DNA of 64,000 nucleotides from Ruegeria halocynthiae (GTDB taxonomy: Bacteria > Pseudomonadota > Alphaproteobacteria > Rhodobacterales > Rhodobacteraceae), in the NCBI RefSeq assembly GCF_000743705.1, contig NZ_JQEZ01000001.1, forward strand, positions 488,070-552,069. The letters run 5' to 3'. The position numbers and the translations under genes are program-made. The notes beneath the pieces are model-generated. The model was not told the origin of the DNA. It saw only the letters and a program-made list of their open reading frames with translations, and made no database searches. Position 1 is the stretch's first letter, and each line of letters begins with the position of its first letter. Positions 58,241 to 64,000 of the stretch are shown piece by piece.

Positions 58241-58897
58241 ATGGAATGGAAGATCACTGACGGGCTGACCGATTATGACGACGCCGTCGCCTTTATGGAG
58301 GCGCGCGTCGCAGCGATTGCTGCGGGTGAGGCCGAGGAATGCGTTTGGTTGCTGGAACACCCGCCGCTTTACACCGCAGGCACGTCCGCCCGGCCCGAGG
58401 ATCTGACCGACCCGAACCGCTTTCCGGTGTATGAGGCAAAGCGCGGCGGCGAATACACCTATCACGGCCCCGGCCAGCGCGTTGCTTATGTCATGCTTGA
58501 TCTGAACAAACGCGGCAAAGACGTGCGCCGGTTTGTCCAACAGCTTGAGGCATGGGTGATCGCGGCATTGGCCGAGTTCAACGTAGACGGAGAAATCCGG
58601 GACGGCCGCGTCGGCGTCTGGGTGCGCAGGGATGACAAACCCCTAACGCTGTCTGGCCAACCCGCAGAGGACAAAGTTGCCGCAATTGGCCTGCGGCTGC
58701 GCAAATGGGTCAGCTTCCACGGTATTTCGATCAATGTTGAACCGGATCTTGACCATTTCACAGGCATCGTCCCGTGCGGCATCACCGAATATGGGGTGAC
58801 TTCGTTGGTTGATTTAGGCTTGCCTGTGACGATGACGGATGTTGACACAGCCCTGCAAAAGACGTTTTCACAAGTATTCGAGCAGATTGACGCGTAA
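58241..58897 (+). CDS. lipB: Octanoyl-[acyl-carrier-protein]--protein octanoyltransferase
   Basis: 218 aa. LipB moves octanoate from acyl-ACP to lipoyl-domain lysines. The substrate-tunnel motif [21 protein letters not shown] lies near residues 68-88, the catalytic Lys near 145 in [18 protein letters not shown], and catalytic Cys179 in [11 protein letters not shown]. Length is normal for the family. No strong ribosome site is seen before ATG 58241. It is separated from the next gene by the 302-bp TTAAC-rich interval. Confidence 0.93.
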   Translation: MEWKITDGLTDYDDAVAFMEARVAAIAAGEAEECVWLLEHPPLYTAGTSARPEDLTDPNRFPVYEAKRGGEYTYHGPGQRVAYVMLDLNKRGKDVRRFVQQLEAWVIAALAEFNVDGEIRDGRVGVWVRRDDKPLTLSGQPAEDKVAAIGLRLRKWVSFHGISINVEPDLDHFTGIVPCGITEYGVTSLVDLGLPVTMTDVDTALQKTFSQVFEQIDA

Positions 58898-59199
58898 ACC
58901 CGGTCCGGTTCGCAATTTCGAATCGCTCATCCAGTGGCACGCTATTAACAATCCCTGCCCGCAAAACCCTTTGTTTCCCTTAACCACAACAATCAACCGC
59001 TTAACCGGGCATATCACTAAGCTAAATCGCGAAAATACACTCAGATGGATACAAAACGCTGATGACCGCGTAGTGTTAACTAACCGTTCTAGAGTGAGTG
59101 GTGTGTTAACCGGTGATTGCGGGCTTGCCCCTGAGAATCGGACAAGTGTTTGTTTACGAGTCTGCCGTTCCGACCCCAAATCGGAACGGCAATTTCTTT
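58898..59199. other. 302-bp gene-free interval with TTAAC motifs and a plus-strand terminator
   Basis: No convincing open frame. The plus strand contains TTAAC five times, at 58945, 58980 (as TTAACC), 59001 (TTAACC), 59076 and 59106 (TTAACC), two of them within GTGTTAAC copies 30 bp apart. TTAAC is a core of the CtrA half-site (TTAACCAT), although none of these copies matches that longer form fully. The interval ends in a strong terminator hairpin (59164-59198) reading on the plus strand, 266 bp after the lipB stop. It may hold a small RNA. Confidence 0.6.
59164..59198 (+). terminator. Intrinsic terminator, plus strand
   Basis: GCCGTTCCGA, loop CCCCAAA, TCGGAACGGC: ten perfect base pairs, followed by AATTTCTTTTT. 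It points rightward and sits 266 bp after the lipB stop, and just after the stop of the opposite-strand CDF gene. It would end either a long lipB transcript or an unannotated small RNA. Confidence 0.88.
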
Positions 59200-60141
59200 T
59201 TAAACCGTGCTATCATTGTGCCCAAACCGGGATGGCGTATCACATAGGTGCCCTACCTGTTCAAGCTCTAGCGTCACATGCCCGATACCGAATTCTGAGC
59301 GGAGGGATTCTTTGACCCCAAGCGCCACGGTGTCCGCCCGACCCCAAGCCGTTGTTTCGATCACCAGATGCGCCGTCAGTGCAGGCTCACGCTCTTGCAT
59401 GCTCCAAAGGTGGATATGGTGAACCCCCGCAACACCATCAGTTTCTTCAATCCTGGTCGCGACGTCCTCGGGGTTCAGATCCGGCGGCGCACCCAGCATC
59501 AGAACACGGATCGTGTCCCCGATCTCGGATTTGACGTGCCACAGGATGTAGACCGAAATCAGGATCGTGACGGCAGGGTCAACCCAGGTCCAGCCGAACA
59601 CGATCACAGCGGTACCCGCAATGATCACGGCAACCGAACCCAATGCGTCAGCTACGTTATGAATAAAAGCCGCACGGATGTTCATGCTTTCTTTTGCCAT
59701 CGAATAGGTCAGCGCAGCGGTAATGAGGTCAACAATCAAAGCAAGCGTGGCGATCCAGACAACCATCCAGCCATTAATGGGCTCTGGCTCAAAGAACCGC
59801 ATGACACCCTCGTAAAACAGGTAAACCGACAAAACGATCAACGTGGTGTAATTGACCAGCGCCGCGACCACTTCGGCGCGGCCATAGCCAAAGCTCATGC
59901 GTGGGTCGGCGGGGCGTCGGGCGATCTTGCGGGCAAAAAAGGCGATGATCAGGGCAACGGCATCCGAGAAGTTGTGCAACGCATCCGCGATCAACGCCAG
60001 TGAGCCGGACAAGATACCGCCGATAACCTGTGCCAGCGTCAGCAGCATGTTCACAGCAATCGCGCCAGCCACGCGTTTGTCGCCCGCATCGGGGTCTATA
60101 TGGTGGTGGCCATGCCCGCCGTGATCGTGGTGATGTCCCAT
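59200..60141 (-). CDS. Cation diffusion facilitator, zinc-type (ZitB-like)
   Basis: 313 aa with a His-rich N terminus (MGHHHDHGGHGHHHIDPDAGD), six membrane helices, and the zinc-site residues in SLALIADALHNFSDAVALIIAF near 48-68 and IRAAFIHNVADALGSVAVIIAG near 150-171. The C-terminal cytoplasmic domain (residues about 215-310) is typical of CDF dimers. It exports Zn or another divalent metal. It diverges from a MerR-family gene with the operator between them. Confidence 0.92.
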   Translation of the reverse strand: MGHHHDHGGHGHHHIDPDAGDKRVAGAIAVNMLLTLAQVIGGILSGSLALIADALHNFSDAVALIIAFFARKIARRPADPRMSFGYGRAEVVAALVNYTTLIVLSVYLFYEGVMRFFEPEPINGWMVVWIATLALIVDLITAALTYSMAKESMNIRAAFIHNVADALGSVAVIIAGTAVIVFGWTWVDPAVTILISVYILWHVKSEIGDTIRVLMLGAPPDLNPEDVATRIEETDGVAGVHHIHLWSMQEREPALTAHLVIETTAWGRADTVALGVKESLRSEFGIGHVTLELEQVGHLCDTPSRFGHNDSTV

Positions 60142-60175
60142 TGCGCCCTATCGTCCTTGTTTTGGCTGTGCGCAC

Positions 60176-60206
60176 GACGTAACACCTCTAGTAACTAGAG
60201 GTTCAA
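60176..60206 (-). promoter_or_regulatory. MerR-type operator and promoter of the CDF gene
   Basis: ACCTCTAGTAACTAGAGGT (60184-60202) is a perfect 9-bp palindrome around A. On the minus strand, TTGAAC (60206-60201), a 19-bp spacer containing most of the palindrome, and TACGTC (60181-60176) form a promoter with the long spacer that MerR regulators activate. Confidence 0.8.
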
Positions 60207-60221
60207 GGGGGCAAACCAAAA

Positions 60222-60647
60222 ATGTACTCAATCGGAGAGTTATCCCGCCGAACCGGCACCAAAGTTCCCACAATCCGGTTCTACGAAGACAAGGGCCTGC
60301 TGCCGAAACCGCAGCGAACCGAGGGAAACCAGCGCAGGTATGACGACGTCGCCCTGAAACGATTGCGGTTCATTCGCCATGGCCGAGACCTTGGATTACC
60401 ACTCAGCGACGTCGAAGCCTTGTTGTCGTTGGAAGGTGCCCAGGGACCCGATCTGAACCGCGCGCATGACATTGCCGAGCGCCAACTGGTTGATCTGCGA
60501 GAGCGGATCACTCAGCTGCGCAAGCTTGAGGCCGAGCTGACCCGCATCACTGCTGCCTGCGATGGTAAGCACGACCATGTTTGCGCTGTGCTGCACGCAT
60601 TTAGCGACCACAGCGCATGTCTGGGGCCGCACAACGCAATTAAATAA
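60222..60647 (+). CDS. MerR-family metal-responsive regulator
   Basis: 141 aa. Residues 1-70 form the winged helix (YSIGELSRRTGTKVPTIRFYEDKGLLPKPQR). A dimerisation helix follows, then a Cys/His-rich end (ACDGKHDHVCAVLHAFSDHSACLGPH) similar in spacing to the metal-binding loop of ZntR-type proteins. With the adjacent CDF exporter and the palindromic 19-bp-spacer promoter, zinc or a related divalent metal is the likely inducer. The start follows GGGGGCAAACC with no strong Shine-Dalgarno. Confidence 0.9.
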   Translation: MYSIGELSRRTGTKVPTIRFYEDKGLLPKPQRTEGNQRRYDDVALKRLRFIRHGRDLGLPLSDVEALLSLEGAQGPDLNRAHDIAERQLVDLRERITQLRKLEAELTRITAACDGKHDHVCAVLHAFSDHSACLGPHNAIK

Positions 60648-60650
60648 CGA

Positions 60651-61070
60651 TCAGGCCAGCGCCGCTTTGATCTTTTCTGCATGTTCGGCAATCAGTTCGA
60701 AATCACCCATGGTGCCGGGTGCACGCACGGCGACACCATCGTGACGCGGCAGAATGTGAAAGTGCAGGTGAAAAACCTCCTGCCCGCCCGCGGCCTCGTT
60801 GAACTGCTGCACTGTGACCCCATCGGCGTCAAAGGCCGTAACCACCGCTTTCGCCAACTTCTGAGCCGTTCCAATCACAGCGGTTAGCTGCTGGGGCGAG
60901 GCGTCCAACAGATTTCTACACGGCGTTTTGGGGATCACCAACAAGTGCCCGTCCGCGCGCGGCATAATATCCATGAAGGCCAGCGTTTCGTCATCCTCAT
61001 ACACCCGGGTCGACGGGATTTCCCCGCGCAGGATTTTGGCAAAGATGTTGTCGGGGTCATAGGCAGTCAT
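60651..61070 (-). CDS. HIT-family hydrolase
   Basis: 139 aa. The histidine triad is FHLHFHILPRH near residues 96-106. The upstream segment (DNIFAKILRGEIPSTRVYEDDETLAFMDI) is typical of Hint-type nucleoside phosphoramidases. ATG 61070 has GGAG at 7 nt; the open frame to 61130 has none. Its stop is 4 bp from the MerR gene stop on the opposite strand (convergent). Soluble and cytoplasmic. Confidence 0.92.
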   Translation of the reverse strand: MTAYDPDNIFAKILRGEIPSTRVYEDDETLAFMDIMPRADGHLLVIPKTPCRNLLDASPQQLTAVIGTAQKLAKAVVTAFDADGVTVQQFNEAAGGQEVFHLHFHILPRHDGVAVRAPGTMGDFELIAEHAEKIKAALA

Positions 61071-61242
61071 GTCAGTTCTCCGGTATTCGGTGCTGACCCC
61101 AGTTCTGCGGCGCACCTTGTTGAGGGTCAAGCCGTGAAATCATCAGTTTGCGCGCCCCTTGAAATCCAGTGGCCAATACCCAGATCACGGGCGTTACCGG
61201 TCGAAATTTCGCGGGTTACCCTCCTGCCCGCGACAATTAATC

Positions 61243-61256
61243 TTGATCCAGATCAA
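61243..61256. promoter_or_regulatory. FNR-type (FnrL) binding site upstream of ctaD
   Basis: TTGATCCAGATCAA fits the FNR-family consensus TTGAT-N4-ATCAA exactly. It lies about 111 bp upstream of the ctaD start in the 290-bp gap between the HIT gene and ctaD. An oxygen-dependent effect on oxidase transcription is likely; whether activation or repression is not shown. Confidence 0.7.
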
Positions 61257-61360
61257 ACTCGACCATTGAAGGTGCCCTCTGTGCAATCTAAAACCAGCAG
61301 GAATCCCGCGCGTTGGAGAGGTCCGACTGCGCGGCGCAGTTGCAACAGGAGGCACCTATA

Positions 61361-63034
61361 ATGGCAGACGCAGCCATTCATGGTCACGACCATGAAGACG
61401 AGCGCAGCTTTTTCCAGCGCTGGTTCATGTCGACCAATCACAAGGACATCGGGATACTTTACCTGGTCGTCTCGGCACTTGCCGGTCTGATTTCGGTTCT
61501 GATGACCGTTGTCATGCGGATCGAATTGATGGAGCCAGGGGTGCAGCACATGTGCCTGGAAGGGTTCCGTCTGTTCGGCAGCGGCGCCGAGCTTTGCACC
61601 CCGAACGGACACCTGTGGAACGTCATGATCACCTACCACGGTGTTCTGATGATGTTCTTCGTCGTCATCCCCGCCCTGTTCGGCGGATTTGGCAACTATT
61701 TCATGCCGTTGCAGATCGGCGCGCCGGATATGGCGTTCCCGCGGATGAACAACCTGTCCTTCTGGCTGTACGTCGCCGGTACCTCGCTGGGTGTGGCTTC
61801 GCTGCTATCCCCGGGCGGGAATGACCAGCTTGGATCAGGCGTGGGCTGGGTTCTGTACCCGCCGCTGTCCACGACCGAGGGCGGCATGTCCATGGATCTT
61901 GCGATCTTTGCCGTGCACGTATCGGGCGCCTCCTCGATCCTGGGCGCAATCAACATGATCACCACCTTCCTGAACATGCGTGCCCCGGGCATGACCCTGT
62001 TCAAGGTGCCGCTGTTCAGCTGGTCGATCTTCGTCACCTCGTGGCTGATTCTTCTGTCCTTGCCGGTTTTGGCGGGTGCGATCACCATGTTGCTGATGGA
62101 CCGCAACTTTGGCTTCACCTTCTTTGACCCGGCCGGTGGCGGCGATCCGATCCTGTATCAGCACATCCTGTGGTTCTTCGGTCACCCCGAAGTGTACATT
62201 GTGATCCTGCCCGGTTTCGGCATCATCAGCCACGTCATCGCGACCTTCTCGCGCAAGCCGATCTTCGGTTACCTGCCGATGGTCTGGGCGATTATTGCGA
62301 TTGGTGTTTTGGGCTTTGTCGTGTGGGCGCACCACATGTACACCGTTGGCCTGTCGCTGCGTCAGCAGGCATATTTCATGCTGGCTACGATGGTCATCGC
62401 AGTGCCCACAGGGGTTAAGGTCTTTTCGTGGATCGCGACCATGTGGGGCGGCTCGATCGAGTTCAAGACGCCGATGTTGTTTGCCTTCGGCTTCCTGTTC
62501 CTGTTCACCGTTGGCGGTGTGACCGGTGTGGTTCTGTCGCAGGCCGGTATCGACCGCGCCTATCACGACACCTACTATGTTGTGGCTCACTTCCACTATG
62601 TGATGAGCTTGGGTGCTGTCTTTGCCATCTTTGCCGGTATGTACTTCTACTTCGGCAAGATGACGGGCCGCCACTACTCCGAGTTCTGGGGCAAGGTTCA
62701 TTTCTGGCTGTTCTTCATCGGCGCCAACCTGACCTTCTTCCCGCAGCACTTCCTGGGCCGTCAGGGTATGCCGCGCCGCTATATCGACTACCCCGAAGCT
62801 TTCGCCCAGTGGAACTATGTTTCGTCGATCGGCGCGTTCGTCTCTTTCGCCTCGTTCCTGCTGTTCTTCGGTATCGTGTTCTACGCCCTGTTCCGTGGTC
62901 CGAAAGTGACCGAGAACAACTATTGGAACGAATACGCGGATACGCTGGAATGGACCCTGCCCTCGCCGCCGCCTGAACACACGTTCGAGCAGCTGCCAAA
63001 GCAGGAAGACTGGGACAAAGGCCACGCCCACTGA
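61361..63034 (+). CDS. ctaD: Cytochrome c oxidase subunit I (aa3 type)
   Basis: 557 aa with about 12 helices. Key motifs are [15 protein letters not shown] near the start, [27 protein letters not shown] near 103-128, [21 protein letters not shown] near 268-289 (His284-type CuB region with the Glu-Val-Tyr proton-channel element), and [16 protein letters not shown] near 326. Heme a/a3 His lies in [12 protein letters not shown] near 410. ATG 61361 has AGGAGG at 8 nt. It ends in a strong intrinsic terminator. Confidence 0.96.
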   Translation: MADAAIHGHDHEDERSFFQRWFMSTNHKDIGILYLVVSALAGLISVLMTVVMRIELMEPGVQHMCLEGFRLFGSGAELCTPNGHLWNVMITYHGVLMMFFVVIPALFGGFGNYFMPLQIGAPDMAFPRMNNLSFWLYVAGTSLGVASLLSPGGNDQLGSGVGWVLYPPLSTTEGGMSMDLAIFAVHVSGASSILGAINMITTFLNMRAPGMTLFKVPLFSWSIFVTSWLILLSLPVLAGAITMLLMDRNFGFTFFDPAGGGDPILYQHILWFFGHPEVYIVILPGFGIISHVIATFSRKPIFGYLPMVWAIIAIGVLGFVVWAHHMYTVGLSLRQQAYFMLATMVIAVPTGVKVFSWIATMWGGSIEFKTPMLFAFGFLFLFTVGGVTGVVLSQAGIDRAYHDTYYVVAHFHYVMSLGAVFAIFAGMYFYFGKMTGRHYSEFWGKVHFWLFFIGANLTFFPQHFLGRQGMPRRYIDYPEAFAQWNYVSSIGAFVSFASFLLFFGIVFYALFRGPKVTENNYWNEYADTLEWTLPSPPPEHTFEQLPKQEDWDKGHAH

Positions 63035-63053
63035 TCCCGCCAAACCCAAAGAA

Positions 63054-63080
63054 AACCCCGCCCAATCGGCGGGGTTTTTT
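63054..63080 (+). terminator. Intrinsic terminator of ctaD
   Basis: AACCCCGCC, 5-nt loop, GGCGGGGTT followed by TTTTT. It lies 20 bp after the ctaD stop. Confidence 0.92.
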
Positions 63081-63175
63081 CGTTGCAGGACAGGCTTTCG
63101 GTCAAAAAGTCGCCAGAGCCGCCAAAATCGGCTATCCTGTCACAGGCTACACATCCGGCAACCCGGGGGTTTCAC

Positions 63176-63775
63176 ATGCCTGAAATTGATTTTTGGTATT
63201 CCATTGGCAGCACTTACAGTTTCCTGACCGTCATGCGATTGGACGACTGGTGCGATGAACACGGCGTTGCGGTCACGTGGCGACCGTTCAACGTACGCAG
63301 TGTGATGTCGGACCAACAGAACATTCCATTCGCAGGCAAACCAGAGAAATCCGCGTATATGTGGCGGGACATCGAGAGACGCGCAGCCAAATATCACATT
63401 CACGCCCGATTGCCCGCGCCCTACCCGATCTCGGACATAGCGCTGGCCAATCAGGTCGCTTTGCTGGGCATGGGTGAAGGCTGGGGCAAGAACTTCACCC
63501 TGGCGCTCTATCGTATCTGGTTCGAGGAAAATGTCGAAGCCGGCAGCGAGACCGCCATCACCGAAGCGCTGCACAGATGCCAGCAAGACCCACGTCTGGT
63601 ACTGGCCCGGGCCCGCAGCCCGGACACAATAGCCGCGCTTGAGATCGAAACCGAACAGGCCGCAAAACTGGGGGTGTTCGGAGCGCCCAGCCTTGTCGTG
63701 CGCGGCGAGGTTTTCTGGGGGGACGACCGGCTGGATGACGCACTGTCATGGGTACGCGTCGGCCACGTGGCGTAA
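63176..63775 (+). CDS. DsbA-fold protein (2-hydroxychromene-2-carboxylate isomerase-like)
   Basis: 199 aa. The opening EIDFWYSIGSTYSFLTVMRLDDW has Ser in place of Cys at the active-site position, a hallmark of the HCCA isomerase/DsbA-like kappa GST group. The C-terminal GVFGAPSLVVRGEVFWGDDRLDDAL is typical as well. ATG 63176 lies after GGGGG; the upstream frame lacks a site. Possibly glutathione-linked isomerase; the substrate is unknown. Confidence 0.88.
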   Translation: MPEIDFWYSIGSTYSFLTVMRLDDWCDEHGVAVTWRPFNVRSVMSDQQNIPFAGKPEKSAYMWRDIERRAAKYHIHARLPAPYPISDIALANQVALLGMGEGWGKNFTLALYRIWFEENVEAGSETAITEALHRCQQDPRLVLARARSPDTIAALEIETEQAAKLGVFGAPSLVVRGEVFWGDDRLDDALSWVRVGHVA

Positions 63776-63821
63776 TCACCCCCCCCTTCGACACGCGACA
63801 GCATTGCGCTAGTTTTCAGCC

Positions 63822-64000
63822 ATGCCTTACAGATGGAATCAAACCTCGGACACTGAACAAGAGCTGCGCCTGTGGCCACACAACTCGTTGCCGCCACGTG
63901 GGGCGATAATCGTGATCCTGTCGGTGTTCCTGTTCGGTCTGATCCCGCTGCTGGCGATGTTGGGCTCGGTCATTCTGTGGGGGCTGCTGCCCTTCCTTCT
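63822..64000 (+). CDS. DUF2244 family membrane protein, truncated by the window edge
   Basis: The first 59 codons are visible. A Trp/Arg-rich start (YRWNQTSDTEQELRLWPHNSLPPRG) precedes a hydrophobic double helix (IIVILSVFLFGLIPLLAML, then VILWGLLPF). This matches DUF2244, an integral membrane family often found near cytochrome oxidase genes in alphaproteobacteria. The end lies outside the window. Confidence 0.85.
   Translation, partial: MPYRWNQTSDTEQELRLWPHNSLPPRGAIIVILSVFLFGLIPLLAMLGSVILWGLLPFL

Noticed and set aside
61835-63049. 404-codon open frame opposite ctaD
   Set aside because: Antisense to cytochrome oxidase subunit I; low-complexity charged translation with no domain.
1-64000. CRISPR arrays, transposons, integrases or phage genes
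   Set aside because: No array of regular repeats and no transposase or integrase motif was found on either strand.

Overview
The window is a contiguous stretch of chromosome from an alphaproteobacterium, most likely a marine Rhodobacteraceae (Roseobacter group) member. This rests on high GC, dense operons, DUF3305/DUF3306 formate dehydrogenase accessory genes, an alphaproteobacterial RpoH, and the small family proteins typical of that group. No phage, transposase, CRISPR array or rRNA is visible. One tRNA gene (Leu-GAG) is present. Species was not determined.

Layout. 1-11675: a formate dehydrogenase (FDH) locus. A 650-aa polyferredoxin diverges from DUF3305, DUF3306, a TorD-type chaperone, a 62-aa Tat peptide, FDH alpha/beta/gamma, a WD40-cytochrome c fusion, a 41-aa membrane peptide and an HTH/periplasmic-binding-fold regulator. 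11682-13957: tungstate ABC transporter tupBCA, consistent with a tungsten or molybdenum cofactor in the FDH. 14111-24759: reductive pyrimidine catabolism (preT-preA, dihydropyrimidinase, ureidopropionase-type amidohydrolase), an NMT1-type ABC transporter, a small membrane protein and a RutR-type regulator with a near-perfect RutR operator. 24919-29496: cupin protein, putative glycosyltransferase, O-acetylhomoserine sulfhydrylase, GNAT, SIMPL protein. 29661-31598: a 645-aa one-TM protein with a PilP/GspC-like tail. 31670-33369: hppD and a divergent Lrp-type regulator. 33389-38002: Kef-type antiporter, cobT, cobS, a K+ channel with a zinc-ribbon tail. 38127-43100: carD, fdxA, S4 protein, SUV3-like helicase, TPR protein. 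43171-48545: SCP2 protein, hydrolase, pepF, DMT exporter, DksA-like zinc finger, Gfo/Idh/MocA oxidoreductase. 48710-51088: rpoH, an RluA-type pseudouridine synthase and a small membrane protein whose start codon overlaps it. 51093-57162: a five-gene minus-strand cluster (sulfotransferase-like, two GT2 enzymes, a fucosyltransferase-like/TPR protein, an alpha/beta-hydrolase-like protein) that looks like an uncharacterised surface-glycan module. 57312-64000: tRNA-Leu, DsbA-like protein, lipB, a gene-free 302-bp stretch rich in TTAAC motifs with a terminator, CDF metal exporter/MerR pair, HIT protein, ctaD with an FNR-type box, a second DsbA-fold protein and the start of a DUF2244 gene.

The best-supported regulatory sites were read directly: the RutR palindrome, a 12-bp inverted repeat at the Lrp gene, a MerR-type operator with a 19-bp spacer, a TTGAT-N4-ATCAA box before ctaD and a sigma-32-like promoter before rpoH. 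The most unusual candidates for follow-up are the glycan cluster, the WD40-cytochrome c FDH component, the 645-aa protein and the TTAAC-rich interval. Functions are assigned from motifs and context only; no database search was run.
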